The notes under the pieces were generated by a model that saw only the letters and a program-made list of their open reading frames with translations, had not been told where the DNA came from and made no database searches. The position numbers and the translations under genes are program-made. Below, piece after piece: positions 49,270 through 58,640 of a stretch of 64,000 nt of DNA; within the stretch, counting starts at the first letter, position 1; each line of letters starts with the position of its first letter. The DNA is from an uncultured Candidatus Binatia bacterium (lineage in GTDB: Bacteria; Desulfobacterota; Binatia; UBA9968; JAJDTQ01). The stretch is taken from positions 868,001 through 932,000 of the forward strand of contig OY282432.1 of NCBI GenBank assembly GCA_958295985.1, read 5' to 3'.

Positions 49270-49734
49270 GTGAGCACGGAAGACGAACGGCTAAGCTGGG
49301 ATCAGTACTTCATGACCATCACGCGGCAAGTGGCGGAACGTTCCACCTGCACCCGCGCCAAGGTGGGCGCCGTGATCGTGCGGGACCGGAGCATCCTCGC
49401 CACGGGCTACAACGGCTCGCCCGCGGGCATGCCCCATTGCACGGAGGTGGGCTGTCTGGTCTACGAATCCAGAACCCCGAGCGGGGATATCGAGCAGAAC
49501 TGCTTTCGCACCATTCACGCGGAGATCAACGCCATCGCCCAGGCGGCCAAGAACGGCGCCAGCATCAAGGAAGCCTCCATCTACATCACCCACACCCCCT
49601 GCATTCACTGCCTCAAGGTCCTCGTCAACACCGGGATCCGCGACATCTTCTACGAGAAACCCTACAAGCTCGATACCGTGGGGGACATCCTGGAGTACAC
49701 CGGGGTCAAACTGCACCCGGTGGCCATGCGCTGA
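49270..49734 (+). CDS. dCMP deaminase
   Basis: This 154-residue zinc enzyme deaminates dCMP to dUMP for thymidylate synthesis. The zinc and catalytic motifs are TIHAEINAIAQAA and HTPCIHCLKVLVN, with the long insert typical of dCMP deaminases (CTEVGCLVYESR). GTG start with GGAAAGG upstream. It is monocistronic, ending at a strong hairpin. Confidence 0.92.
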   Translation: MSTEDERLSWDQYFMTITRQVAERSTCTRAKVGAVIVRDRSILATGYNGSPAGMPHCTEVGCLVYESRTPSGDIEQNCFRTIHAEINAIAQAAKNGASIKEASIYITHTPCIHCLKVLVNTGIRDIFYEKPYKLDTVGDILEYTGVKLHPVAMR

Positions 49735-49749
49735 AGACTGGACGTGGAA

Positions 49750-49780
49750 AGGCAGGAGCCGCCGTGGGCGGCCCCTGCCT
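49750..49780. terminator. Strong hairpin between convergent genes
   Basis: AGGCAGG plus GCCGCC pairs with GGCGGC plus CCTGCCT around a GTG loop, with one mismatch. No T-run follows. It lies between dCMP deaminase and atpE, which converge. Confidence 0.6.
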
Positions 49781-49826
49781 GAAGGTTGCCGTTGGGCGCC
49801 GCGGATCATCCGCGGCGCGGATGCGC

Positions 49827-50156
49827 CTAAACCTTGCCCGCGAGGATGAAAGCGATGATCAGGGCGTAGATGCCCAGCGCTTCGATGAGGGCCAGGGACA
49901 GGATCAACGGGGTGAAGATCTTGTCCGCGGAGTTGGGGTTGCGGCCGATGCTTTCCATGGCGGCGCCGCCGACCCGGCCTTGCGCGAGCGCGCAGCCGAA
50001 CGCGGCAATGGCGATGCCCAGACCGGCGCCCAGCGCAACGATACCCGGGACCAGGCTTGCCGTGCTCGCGCCCGCGGCATCCGCGGCCGCGGCGACCCCG
50101 GACAGGATCAGCACGAAGAGTCCGGTCAGAACAAAGGCGGTCGTTTGCTTCATCAT
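49827..50156 (-). CDS. atpE: ATP synthase Fo subunit c
   Basis: This 109-residue protein has an N-terminal hydrophobic leader (TTAFVLTGLFVLILSG) before the two-helix hairpin. The polar loop is QGRVGGAAMESIGRNPNSAD and the ion-carrying Glu is in LALIEALGIYALI. The leader is longer than in the 79-residue Escherichia coli c and may be removed. AAAGGAG precedes the double ATG; the second ATG is at 50153. The proton-type residue pattern is suggested but not certain. Confidence 0.95.
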   Translation of the reverse strand: MMKQTTAFVLTGLFVLILSGVAAAADAAGASTASLVPGIVALGAGLGIAIAAFGCALAQGRVGGAAMESIGRNPNSADKIFTPLILSLALIEALGIYALIIAFILAGKV

Positions 50157-50230
50157 TTTTCTCCTTTCCGGCGCCACCGACGTGTTGGCCAACCTCTCCT
50201 CTTCATCCTCTCCGGGTGCCGCGGTGGCGC

Positions 50231-50941
50231 TCAATGATCATGGCTCAGGGCCAAGGATGCGTATATCATGCTCAACAGGGTGAAAACAAAGGCCTGGATG
50301 ACCGACACCAGTGCCCCCAACAGGTAGAAGAGCACCGGGATCACCACGTAGGTGAGACCGGTGAAAATCTCCACCACCAGGTGGTCGGCGAACATGTTGA
50401 ACGCCAGCCGCAGGCCCAACGTGAGCGGCCGGAACATGTGGGAGAACATCTCGATCAGGAAGAACAGCGGCGCGATCACCAGAAACGGCCCCATGAACTG
50501 CTTGATGTAGCCGCTGCCATGCTCCCGGATGCCGAAGGTGTGGTAGGCGCCGAAGGAGATCAGCCCCAGTGCCAGCGTGATGTTCAGATTGCTCGTCGGG
50601 GGCGAGAACCCCGGCACCAGACCGATGAAGTTGGAGATCAGGATGAAGATGAAGAAGGTGCCGTAGAGGGAAAGATACTGCCGCCCCTTGTGGCCGATGA
50701 TGCTGTCGCTCAAGCCCCTCACGAACTCGATCAGCAGCTCGAAGACGTTCACCAGCGTGATGCGGTCGCTGGGGATGACGGGGTCATGGGTCTCCAGCAG
50801 CCGGCGCCTGACGCCCAACGCGAGAAAGACCAACAGGACCATGGTCACCAGCGAGAAGAAGATCTGCAGGGGCAGCACGCCTTGCAACGCCGCCGGCAAC
50901 AGGTCGTACCATGTAAACGGATGATGTCCCATCTTACCCAC
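50231..50941 (-). CDS. atpB: ATP synthase Fo subunit a
   Basis: This 236-residue membrane protein carries the conserved Arg in PLTLGLRLAFNMFADHL, essential for ion movement past the c ring. Helices include QIFFSLVTMVLLVFLALGV and IPVLFYLLGALVSVIQAFVF. It overlaps the upstream subunit-I gene by eight bases. The F1 and b subunit genes are not in this cluster. Confidence 0.96.
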   Translation of the reverse strand: MGKMGHHPFTWYDLLPAALQGVLPLQIFFSLVTMVLLVFLALGVRRRLLETHDPVIPSDRITLVNVFELLIEFVRGLSDSIIGHKGRQYLSLYGTFFIFILISNFIGLVPGFSPPTSNLNITLALGLISFGAYHTFGIREHGSGYIKQFMGPFLVIAPLFFLIEMFSHMFRPLTLGLRLAFNMFADHLVVEIFTGLTYVVIPVLFYLLGALVSVIQAFVFTLLSMIYASLALSHDH

Positions 50942-51308
50942 CGAACTTCGTATCGTAGAGCCGATCCCACAAGAGCGCGAGGATCAGGCAGTTGACACCC
51001 ACGGCAAACGACACCGCATCCGGCGCGACCCGGGTCAACAGGACCCAGGAAGCGCCGAGCAGGAAACAGAACTTCAGGATCAGCAACGCCACCCCTGCCC
51101 GGACCCTGCCCTTGCTCGCGAACGGGGCGATGACCCAACGGACGCCCACCGCCAGGAGCAGGAAGTTGACGCCCATGAACAGGCCGCCCAGCAACAGGCC
51201 GCCCGGCTCCACCCAGTCCAGCGGCGCCAGCGCCATCGACGCCAGCACCAGGAGCCCGTGCCAGAGCTCCACCCGAAACACCGGCAGACCTTGAGCTTCC
51301 CAGCTCAT
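50934..51308 (-). CDS. atpI: ATP synthase subunit I family protein
   Basis: This 124-residue protein has four hydrophobic segments, such as LWHGLLVLASMALAPLDWV and LLLGGLFMGVNFLLLAVGV, as in the ATP_synt_I family, which assists assembly of the c ring. The ATG at 51308 overlaps the upstream stop (ATGA). Confidence 0.8.
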   Translation of the reverse strand: MSWEAQGLPVFRVELWHGLLVLASMALAPLDWVEPGGLLLGGLFMGVNFLLLAVGVRWVIAPFASKGRVRAGVALLILKFCFLLGASWVLLTRVAPDAVSFAVGVNCLILALLWDRLYDTKFGG

Positions 51309-51550
51309 TTGCTCTCCGCCGAGAAGTGACGCAACAGGAGCACCAGCCGGTAGAAGGCGACGGCAAGCCCCAGAAGCCCCAACACCAGCACCATCCACGG
51401 AGAACTGCCCAGGTATTGATCCGCGTAGTAACCCAGGACCAGACCGGCTCCGACCGTTGAGGGAAATTCGAACCCGACCGCGGTATACTTGGCGGCTCGA
51501 AAGAGAAGGGGACTCTTTGGAGGCGGGCCGTCTCCGCTTTCATTGCTCAC
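51305..51550 (-). CDS. AtpZ-like small ATP synthase protein
   Basis: This 81-residue protein has two hydrophobic segments (FPSTVGAGLVLGYYADQYLG and WMVLVLGLLGLAVAFYRLVL). Its place as the first gene before atpI, atpB and atpE fits AtpZ/AtpI-type accessory proteins. It begins 34 bases after the hemL stop on the same strand. Confidence 0.8.
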   Translation of the reverse strand: MSNESGDGPPPKSPLLFRAAKYTAVGFEFPSTVGAGLVLGYYADQYLGSSPWMVLVLGLLGLAVAFYRLVLLLRHFSAESK

Positions 51551-51584
51551 TGGAAAGGGTTTCTAACATGCGGGCCGCGGGCGG

Positions 51585-52883
51585 TCAATGTCGCGACGAG
51601 TCTTCGTCCGCCCAATCGGCAAACGCCGCCACGGTGGCGGCGATGTCGTCATCACTGTGGGCCAGGGACAGGAACAACGCCTCGAAGGGCGAGGGCGGAA
51701 GGTAGATCCCTCGCGCCAGCATGCCGTGAAAGAAGCGCGCGAAACGGTCCCGGTCGCTGTCTCGCGCATGGTCCGGTGCGGTGACCCGTTCGGGCCCCAG
51801 AAACAGCGTCAGCATGGAGCCCACCCGGTTCACCGTGCCCTGGACACCGGGGCCGAGCACACCCTTCAGCCCCTCCTCGAGTCTCCGCCCCTTCGCCTCC
51901 AGCTCCGGGTACACGCCCGGCGCCTCCAGCGCCTTCAGGGTGGCCAACCCCGCGGTGACCGTCACCGGGTTTCCCGAAAGGGTGCCCGCCTGATAGACCG
52001 GGCCCAGCGGCGCCAGGCAACTCATGATGTCCCGGCGCCCGCCGAAGGCTCCCACCGGCAGTCCGCCGCCCAGAACCTTGCCCAGACAAGTCACGTCCGG
52101 GGTCACGCCGTACCGCTCCTGGGCCCCGCCCCGGGCCACCCGGAAGCCCGTGATCACCTCGTCGAAGATCAGCACGATGCCGTAGCGCCGGGTCAGCTCC
52201 CGCAGCGCTTCCAGGAAACCGGGGGCGGGCGGGATCACTCCCATGTTGCCGCACACGGGCTCGACGATCACCGCGGCCAGGTCCTCGCGGTGCTCCCGGA
52301 TCAGGCTCCGGACCGAAGCCACGTCGTTGAAACCCGCGATCAGGGTCTCCCCGGTGAAGCTCTCGGGTACGCCGGCGCTGTCCGGCAGGGAGAAGCTGGC
52401 CACGCCCGAACCTGCCTTCGCCAGCAGGGCGTCCACGTGCCCGTGGTAGCAGCCGTCGAACTTCAAGACCTTGTCTCTTCCGGTATACCCGCGCGACAGC
52501 CGGATGGCGCTCATGGTTGCCTCAGTGCCCGAGTTCACCAGCCGCAACTGCTCGATGCCGGCGATCCGCCCACTCACCAACTCGGCCAGTTCCATCTCTT
52601 TCTTCGTCGGCGCGCCGAACCCCGTCCCCTGCGGCGCCGCGTTGACGACCGCTTCCACCACCGCCGCCGGTGCGTGGCCCAGGATCAACGGCCCCCAGGC
52701 GCAGACGTAGTCGAGGTAGCCGCGGCCCTCTTCGTCGAAGATCCTGGAGCCCTCGCCGCGACCGACGAAGAGCGGCTCGCCGCCCACCGCGCTCCAGGCC
52801 CGCACCGGGCTGTTAACGCCGCCCGGCACCACCCGGTTCGAGCGCTCGAAGAGCCCGCGCGACACCCCTGAGCCCCTAACCAT
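51585..52883 (-). CDS. hemL: Glutamate-1-semialdehyde 2,1-aminomutase
   Basis: This 432-residue PLP enzyme makes 5-aminolevulinate for haem. PLP-binding stretches include VNSGTEATMSAIRLSRGYTG, KFDGCYHGHVDALLAKAGSG, LIFDEVITGFRVARGG and the Schiff-base Lys in CLGKVLGGGLPVGAFGG. The ATG at 52883 follows GGGAGGGGG. The longer frame to 52994 is not protein-like. Confidence 0.96.
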   Translation of the reverse strand: MVRGSGVSRGLFERSNRVVPGGVNSPVRAWSAVGGEPLFVGRGEGSRIFDEEGRGYLDYVCAWGPLILGHAPAAVVEAVVNAAPQGTGFGAPTKKEMELAELVSGRIAGIEQLRLVNSGTEATMSAIRLSRGYTGRDKVLKFDGCYHGHVDALLAKAGSGVASFSLPDSAGVPESFTGETLIAGFNDVASVRSLIREHREDLAAVIVEPVCGNMGVIPPAPGFLEALRELTRRYGIVLIFDEVITGFRVARGGAQERYGVTPDVTCLGKVLGGGLPVGAFGGRRDIMSCLAPLGPVYQAGTLSGNPVTVTAGLATLKALEAPGVYPELEAKGRRLEEGLKGVLGPGVQGTVNRVGSMLTLFLGPERVTAPDHARDSDRDRFARFFHGMLARGIYLPPSPFEALFLSLAHSDDDIAATVAAFADWADEDSSRH

Positions 52884-53184
52884 GGAACCCCCTCCCAGCC
52901 ACCGGGGTCGGGAGGGCGATCCCGTGGATTTCGTTAGAGAAAAAACCCGACAACCATTTTGTCCTTGCAATGCGCCCGAAAAACCTTTAGACAACGCCCT
53001 TTCTTTCGCACCATTTCACAAGCTCGACGGGCCGAAAACTTGCCGCCGCCATCAAGACCGGCAGCGGCCAAGAGGTGTTTGGTATGACTTCAAGCCCCGG
53101 TCAAGACGGCGAAAGGTTGTCCACAACTGTTGACAATTTTGTTGATAACTAACGCCCACACAGGCATTCAGACAAGGCAAGAAA
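52884..53184. other. hemL-dnaA intergenic region with a DnaA box
   Basis: A DnaA box TTGTCCACA is at 53117-53125, followed by AT-rich sequence (53129-53151), the most AT-rich stretch in this part of the window. Position before dnaA-dnaN suggests part of oriC. Only one clear box was found by eye, so the origin call is tentative. Confidence 0.5.
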
Positions 53185-54501
53185 ATGATGAAGTCGGTTC
53201 CCCGTGAGATACAGGATCGCCTCAAGGAAAAATTCGGCTTACACAATTTCGAGACATGGATCAAACCTTTACGAATGGCCGAAGTCAAGGATGGCACGGT
53301 CGCCATCGAGGTCCCCAGCACCCTGTTCCGGGATTGGCTCAACGACAATTATCTCGGGACCATCGAAGAAGAGCTTTCACGCCACTATGACCAGCCCGTC
53401 GGCATAAGCATTTCGGTCAACCCGGCCACCGGGAGCGACGACCGGCCAACCCGGCCCGGGCGGAAGCCGCGGGAACCCGAACCGTCCACCCTGATCCCGC
53501 GCTACACTTTCAAGAACTTCGTGGTCGGCGCCAGCAATCAGTTCGCCCACGCTGCCTGTCTGGCGGTGGCAAACCGGCCCGCGGATCACTACAACCCGCT
53601 CTTCATCTACGGCGGCGTCGGCCTTGGCAAGACACACCTCGTGAACGCCGTCGGACACCGCCTGCTCAAGCGGAACCACAGTCAAAAGGTGATCTACACG
53701 ACGTTCGAGTCGTTCATGAACCAGCTCATCGGATCGCTCCGGCGCGACCGCATGAACGATTTCAAGAGCCATTACCGCAATATCGACGTCCTGATCCTGG
53801 ACGACATCCAGTTCATCGCCGGCAAGGAACGGACCCAGGAAGAATTCTTCCACACGTTCAACTCGCTGTATGAAAATCACAAGCAGATCATCATCACCTC
53901 GGACCGGTTTCCCAAGGAAATACCGAACCTGGAGGACCGGCTTCGAAACCGCTTCGAGTGGGGCCTGACCGCGGATATCCAACCGCCGGATATCGAGACC
54001 CGAATCGCCATACTCATCAAGAAGGCCGAGGCCGAGGACATCGACCTTCCTCAGGATGTAGCCAACTTCCTCGCCACCAACATCTGGTCGAACGTCAGGG
54101 AGCTGGAGGGCTCGCTCACCCGCCTTGGCGCATTTGCGTCCCTGACCAACGTGAAGATCACCACCGATCTCGCCAAGGACGTGCTGCGCCACACCCTCAA
54201 GGACAATGAGAAGCAGGTCACGGTGCGGAACATCCAGAAGACCATCTGCGAGCACTTCGACCTCAAGCTCAGCGACCTCAAGTCCAAGCGCCGAACGAAG
54301 GACCTGGCCCTTGCGCGCCAGATGGCCATGTACCTTTGCCGGAAATTCACCGGCACGTCGTTTCCGGCCATCGGAGCGGAGTTCGGCGGTCGAGACCACT
54401 CCACGGTCATCCACGCGTCCAAGACCATCGAGAAAAAGGCCGTGACCGACCACTACGTCAAGGCCACCGTGGAAAGCCTCATACGCCAACTCAAGAACTG
54501 A
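53185..54501 (+). CDS. dnaA: Chromosomal replication initiator protein
   Basis: This 438-residue initiator has an N-terminal DnaB-contacting domain (MMKSVPREIQDRLKEKFGLH), an AAA+ domain with GGVGLGKTHLVNAVGH and VLILDDIQFIAGKERTQEEF, and a DNA-binding domain ending in the signature GGRDHSTVIHASKTIEKK. Length is typical. A second ATG follows at 53188. dnaN lies 243 bases downstream. Confidence 0.98.
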   Translation: MMKSVPREIQDRLKEKFGLHNFETWIKPLRMAEVKDGTVAIEVPSTLFRDWLNDNYLGTIEEELSRHYDQPVGISISVNPATGSDDRPTRPGRKPREPEPSTLIPRYTFKNFVVGASNQFAHAACLAVANRPADHYNPLFIYGGVGLGKTHLVNAVGHRLLKRNHSQKVIYTTFESFMNQLIGSLRRDRMNDFKSHYRNIDVLILDDIQFIAGKERTQEEFFHTFNSLYENHKQIIITSDRFPKEIPNLEDRLRNRFEWGLTADIQPPDIETRIAILIKKAEAEDIDLPQDVANFLATNIWSNVRELEGSLTRLGAFASLTNVKITTDLAKDVLRHTLKDNEKQVTVRNIQKTICEHFDLKLSDLKSKRRTKDLALARQMAMYLCRKFTGTSFPAIGAEFGGRDHSTVIHASKTIEKKAVTDHYVKATVESLIRQLKN

Positions 54502-54744
54502 GAACCACCCGGTGGAAACGCTGTGGAGAAACCGGCGCAGCCTGTTGAAATTCTGACGCCTTCCCGGCGCCCAACTCATCCTCCTGTGAAGAACGCGCGT
54601 TGCCGCGATTTTTTTTCCACCGAAAAGATGGTTAAATGCCGGCAGGTTTCGGCACCTGTCCCGATATCCACAAGCTCTACTACTGCTTCTGTCTTGGTAT
54701 ACTAACAAGAAGAGATAATTGGGGCGGGCGATCCAGGAGGACAA
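54502..54744. other. dnaA-dnaN spacer
   Basis: No gene is present. Diverged DnaA-box-like strings (TATCCACAA at 54664) occur, and TATACTAAC near 54705 could be a -10 element for dnaN. No clean terminator was seen. Confidence 0.4.
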
Positions 54745-55851
54745 ATGGAGATCAAAGCCAGACGGGAAGACTTTCTGAGCGCGTTGTCTCGCACCCAGGG
54801 CACGGTGGAACGGCGCAATACCATGCCGATCCTGGCCAACGTGTTGATCGAGACTCACGCCAACCGGATCCGGGTCACTGCGACCGATCTCGAGTTGGGG
54901 GTCCGGGCGAGCCTCAACGGTGAGATCGTCACTTCGGGCCGCGTCACCGTGGACGCCAGGAAGCTTTACGAGATCGTGCGCGAGCTGTCCGAGGAAATGA
55001 TCGAGTTGAAGCGGTTGGAGAACGACCGGGTCGAGATCCTGAGCGGCAAGTCCGTGTTCAAGATGGTGGGGCTCGATGCGCAGGAATTTCCGGTGTTTGC
55101 CGAGAGCTCGGAGGGTGAACGCAAGGATTGCCCGGCGCCGGTCCTGAAGGAAATGATCGACAAGACGATCTTCTCCATCTCCACCGATGAGACCCGGTCC
55201 AATCTGAACGGCGCGTTGCTGCACGAGTCGGGTGAGGCCGCCGTGCGGATGGTCACCACCGACGGTCACCGGCTGTCCCTGGTGCAGCGGGACATCGGGC
55301 CGCTGGGCCTGACGAAGGGCGTCATCATACCCCGGAAGGGTCTGGGAGAGCTCCGCAGGCTCCTGGAAGATTCGGGGGAGGAGACGGTGTCCCTGGGCTT
55401 GAGCGAGAACATGGTGTTCGTGTGGTACGGGGACGTGGAAATGTCGATCCGGCTGATCGACGGCGAGTTTCCGGACTATGACAAGGTCATCCCGAACGAC
55501 AACACCCGAGAGGCCGGCGTGGCGCAACGCCACCTGTTCCGGGCGTTGCGGCGCGTGTCGCTGTTGTCCAGCGACCGTTACCGCGGTGTCCGGGTGGAGT
55601 TGACCCATGGCAGCATGGCCATTTCGGCCAACAACCCCGACCTTGGGGAGGCAGCGGAGGAACTGGAGGTCGAATACCAGGGCGCAGGCCTCTCCATCGG
55701 CTACAACGCTCAGTATCTACTGGATATTCTCGGTGTCCTGGAGCAGGAGGACAAGGTCGGGCTGGCGCTGAAGGACGACCAGAGTCCCACTGTGTTGACG
55801 CGCAACGGCGATGACAGCCTGCTGTACGTCGTGATGCCGATGCGGATCTAA
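54745..55851 (+). CDS. dnaN: DNA polymerase III beta sliding clamp
   Basis: This 368-residue clamp has three repeated domains, starting MEIKARREDFLSALSRTQGT and ending in the conserved SLLYVVMPMRI. Other family stretches are TMPILANVLIE, MVTTDGHRLSLVQRDIG and FPDYDKVIPNDN. CCAGGAGGAC precedes the ATG. The stop overlaps the moaB ATG (TAATG), an unusual neighbour because recF usually follows dnaN. Confidence 0.98.
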   Translation: MEIKARREDFLSALSRTQGTVERRNTMPILANVLIETHANRIRVTATDLELGVRASLNGEIVTSGRVTVDARKLYEIVRELSEEMIELKRLENDRVEILSGKSVFKMVGLDAQEFPVFAESSEGERKDCPAPVLKEMIDKTIFSISTDETRSNLNGALLHESGEAAVRMVTTDGHRLSLVQRDIGPLGLTKGVIIPRKGLGELRRLLEDSGEETVSLGLSENMVFVWYGDVEMSIRLIDGEFPDYDKVIPNDNTREAGVAQRHLFRALRRVSLLSSDRYRGVRVELTHGSMAISANNPDLGEAAEELEVEYQGAGLSIGYNAQYLLDILGVLEQEDKVGLALKDDQSPTVLTRNGDDSLLYVVMPMRI

Positions 55852-56357
55852 TGGCAGAGAAGTCCCACTCCGAGAAAAACCTCAAGTCCGTAGCCTGCTT
55901 CGTCATCACGGTGAGCGACACCCGCGATGAGACCACGGACCGAAGCGGCGCCGCCATCAAGCGACTGCTGGAGGAAGGCGGGCACACGGTGGCGGGCTAC
56001 GAGATCGTCAAGGACGAGCCCGAAGATATTGGCGTCTTGATTGCCAGGGCGTTGACGGCGCCGGCCGTGGACGTGGTGCTGTTGAACGGCGGCACCGGGA
56101 TTGCGCCCCGAGACGGGACCTACGAGATCGTCAGCCGGCTGCTCGACAAGCGGATGGACGGGTTTGGCGAGTTGTTCCGCTCCCTGAGCTACCAGGACAT
56201 CGGTGCGGCCGCGATGCTGAGCCGTGCGGTGGCCGGCACCGCAGGTTCCCGCGTGCTGGTCTCGATGCCGGGTTCGCGCGGGGCGGTGGAAACGGCCATG
56301 ACCCGGTTGCTGCTGCCCCAGTTGGGCCATATGGTGGCACAGGCCCGCGGACTGTGA
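55851..56357 (+). CDS. moaB: Molybdenum cofactor biosynthesis protein B (MogA/MoaB family)
   Basis: This 168-residue protein adenylates molybdopterin. Family motifs: ITVSDTRDETTDRSGAAIKR, VLLNGGTGIAPRDGTYE and VSMPGSRGAVETAM. It overlaps dnaN by one base and moaD by four bases (GTGA), so Mo-cofactor genes are coupled to the clamp gene. Confidence 0.93.
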   Translation: MAEKSHSEKNLKSVACFVITVSDTRDETTDRSGAAIKRLLEEGGHTVAGYEIVKDEPEDIGVLIARALTAPAVDVVLLNGGTGIAPRDGTYEIVSRLLDKRMDGFGELFRSLSYQDIGAAAMLSRAVAGTAGSRVLVSMPGSRGAVETAMTRLLLPQLGHMVAQARGL

Positions 56358-56599
56358 GGGTCCGGGTCAAACTCTTTGCCATGCTGCGGGAGCGGGCGGG
56401 CGCCGGCGACGTGTTCCAGGAGCTCCCCGAGGGCAGTACGGTGAAGGATCTCTGGGACCAACTTCGGCGCGACCACGCGGGACTTTCCGGAGTCGAGTTG
56501 AAGCTCCTCTATGCCGTCAACAGCGAATATGTCGCACCGGATCATCGCCTGGCGGACGGCGACGAGGTCGCCTTCATACCACCGGTGAGTGGAGGGTGA
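56354..56599 (+). CDS. moaD: Molybdopterin synthase small subunit
   Basis: This 81-residue ubiquitin-fold protein ends in Gly-Gly (FIPPVSGG), the tail that carries the thiocarboxylate. The GTG start overlaps the moaB stop. Confidence 0.95.
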   Translation: MRVRVKLFAMLRERAGAGDVFQELPEGSTVKDLWDQLRRDHAGLSGVELKLLYAVNSEYVAPDHRLADGDEVAFIPPVSGG

Positions 56600-56600
56600 C

Positions 56601-57047
56601 GTGTACCGGCTTACGGACGAACCCATCGAGTTGAACGAGTTGCTGGCCTTCGTGGGCGACCCCGCCGCGGGCGCGGTCGCGACCTTCATCGGCACCACCC
56701 GTGACCACAACGAGGGCCGTTCGATCCTGTCGCTGGACTACGAGGCCTACCCGGGCATGGCCGAACGGGAGATGGCTCGGCTCGGCGAAGAGGCGGAGGA
56801 GAAGTGGCAGATCACCCGCATGGCCATGGTCCACCGCATCGGCAACGTGCCCATCGGCGAGGCCAGCGTGGTCATTGCGGTGTCGGCGCCGCACCGGGAC
56901 GACGCCTTCAAGGCCTGCCGCTACGCCATCGACGAGTTGAAGAAGCGCGTGCCCATCTGGAAGAAGGAGATCTATCGGGGCGGGGAGGTCTGGATCGGCA
57001 GTCAGACCGGGGAGCGGTTCACAACCCCACCGACCGCCGGTTCCTAG
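56601..57047 (+). CDS. moaE: Molybdopterin synthase large subunit
   Basis: This protein has about 148 residues. Motifs: GAVATFIGTTRDHNEG, LDYEAYPGMAEREM, MVHRIGNVPIGEASVVIAVS and catalytic Lys region VPIWKKEIYRGGEVW. The GTG at 56601 has GGAGGG upstream; a GTG at 56589 inside moaD is an alternative. With MoaD it makes molybdopterin. Its end overlaps the convergent cinA-like gene by four bases. Confidence 0.94.
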   Translation: MYRLTDEPIELNELLAFVGDPAAGAVATFIGTTRDHNEGRSILSLDYEAYPGMAEREMARLGEEAEEKWQITRMAMVHRIGNVPIGEASVVIAVSAPHRDDAFKACRYAIDELKKRVPIWKKEIYRGGEVWIGSQTGERFTTPPTAGS

Positions 57048-57778
57048 GAATCCTCGACGCGAAAGATCGCGGCCCGAGGCAATGTCTTCAGCAGGCAAGA
57101 CACGGCTTCGTCGAGATACTCGCCGCTCTTGGACTCCACGGTCACCTTGACCTTGTAGTCCGGATGGTCCAGCACCGGATAGGAACCCAGCATGATCTCG
57201 GGAAACCGTTCGATAAGGTCGTTCAGGGTGGCGGCGATGACCCCCTCGCCGTCCCTGACGTAGATGTTCTTGAGGTGGTAGGGCGCCTCACGGAAACGCT
57301 CCTTGATGGCGTTGAACCGGTCCTGCAGGATCCGCGGCACCCCGGCGAATATGTAGACGTTCTTCATCCGCACCACCGGGGCGAACAGGGCTCCGGCGCC
57401 CAACAGCTCGGCTCCTTCCGGCACCATGGCCATGCGTAGTCGGGCCGGGTTGAGATCGTCGCCGTAGCGGTCGGAAAGCCGCCGTTCCAGGCCCGGGTCG
57501 ATCACCGCGGTGACCCCGAAGCCCAACGCGATGCCCTCGATGGTCACGTCGTCGTGGGTCGGACCGACGCCGCCGGTGGTGAAGACGAGGTCCCAGTTGG
57601 CGGAGAAGCGCGCCGCGGTGCGACCGATGAGTTCCCGCTCGTCGGGGATCACCGTAACGCGCTGCACGTCGACGCCGAGGAGCCGCAACTCGCGGCACAG
57701 GAAGGTGGAATTGATGTCCTGGGTCTTGCCCGAAAGGACTTCGTTGCCGATGATGATGATGCCGGCGGTCTTCGACAT
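57044..57778 (-). CDS. CinA-like molybdopterin-binding domain protein
   Basis: This 244-residue MoCF-binding-fold protein starts MSKTAGIIIIGNEVLSGKTQ and has VFTTGGVGPTHDDVTIEGIA. Only the N-terminal CinA domain is present; the nicotinamide-mononucleotide deamidase domain is missing. Related proteins hydrolyse ADP-ribose or act on damaged NAD. The function here is unknown. Confidence 0.85.
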   Translation of the reverse strand: MSKTAGIIIIGNEVLSGKTQDINSTFLCRELRLLGVDVQRVTVIPDERELIGRTAARFSANWDLVFTTGGVGPTHDDVTIEGIALGFGVTAVIDPGLERRLSDRYGDDLNPARLRMAMVPEGAELLGAGALFAPVVRMKNVYIFAGVPRILQDRFNAIKERFREAPYHLKNIYVRDGEGVIAATLNDLIERFPEIMLGSYPVLDHPDYKVKVTVESKSGEYLDEAVSCLLKTLPRAAIFRVEDS

Positions 57779-57898
57779 GGCGAGCTTCCAATACTATGCC
57801 ATGGCGCGGCAAAGCGGAAGTGACGCGCGCAGTCTTGCCGCGGGACCGCGGCCCGCTCGACCTGCGGTACCGCGATGGCGTTGGAGAGGTTTCGTGAA

Positions 57899-58627
57899 AT
57901 GAAACAGACGGAACAGTACCTGATCGACGTTGCCTATCCGTTCTGGGAGACCGAGGCGGAGATCGCCAGGCGGTTCTTCCGCGGCAAGCCGACGCGGGAG
58001 CAGCACATCTACTGGCTCAAGGCGCAGCTCTGGAAGGAGTTGCACCCGGTGGACGGTTATTTCAGCGGACTTCACCGGGAGTTGGCGAACCTGGTCGAGA
58101 TGTTCCCCGAGGTGGACCGGACCGTGGACCGGCATCACTACCACGGGCTCATGGAACAGATGGTGCAGGAGTTCAACCACTATGTCCTCCAGGCCGACAT
58201 CCTGGAGTACCTGCTCGGCCGCAAGATCGGCGCCGACGACACCAATCAGTTGCCGGAGGAAAAGGCCCTGGGCGAACTGCGCCGGAGCCTGGTCTCGGGG
58301 TCGGCCGTCGAGAAGGCCGCGGTGCTGGTGACGGAAGGCGGCGGCGCCAGGCTGTTCCGCGAGGGCCGCAAGCTCAAGGGAAGCGTCCTCGAACGAAAGA
58401 TCGCCTCGGCCATGGACGTGGTCTACCAGGATGAGAAGAACCACTACCGGATGGCGGCCCGGGAGGCCGCCTCCGCGGTGGCCGGCGAACGCGACCGGAA
58501 GGTGATGAAGCGGGCCATCGAGCGCGTCAGCCTTCAGCGCGTGTACATGAGGAACGAGATGTTCCAGTATCCGCTGTCGGACGAGGCCGTCGAGCGCTGC
58601 GTGGCGAAGTTCCGCAGACCGGTTTGA
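57899..58627 (+). CDS. Hypothetical helical protein, possibly ferritin-like
   Basis: This 242-residue, all-helical, charged protein has repeated E and H motifs (VQEFNHYVLQADILEYLLG and VVYQDEKNHYRMAAREAASA) that recall a diiron ferritin-like bundle. I do not recognise the family. The ATG at 57899 has GGAGAGG nine bases upstream; one at 57875 is eight codons earlier. It lies alone between convergent or divergent neighbours. Confidence 0.65.
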   Translation: MKQTEQYLIDVAYPFWETEAEIARRFFRGKPTREQHIYWLKAQLWKELHPVDGYFSGLHRELANLVEMFPEVDRTVDRHHYHGLMEQMVQEFNHYVLQADILEYLLGRKIGADDTNQLPEEKALGELRRSLVSGSAVEKAAVLVTEGGGARLFREGRKLKGSVLERKIASAMDVVYQDEKNHYRMAAREAASAVAGERDRKVMKRAIERVSLQRVYMRNEMFQYPLSDEAVERCVAKFRRPV

Positions 58628-58640
58628 CCGGTCAGGGCGG

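Noticed and set aside
53377..55608. Long minus-strand open frame over dnaA and dnaN
   Set aside because: Shadow; dnaA and dnaN are certain.
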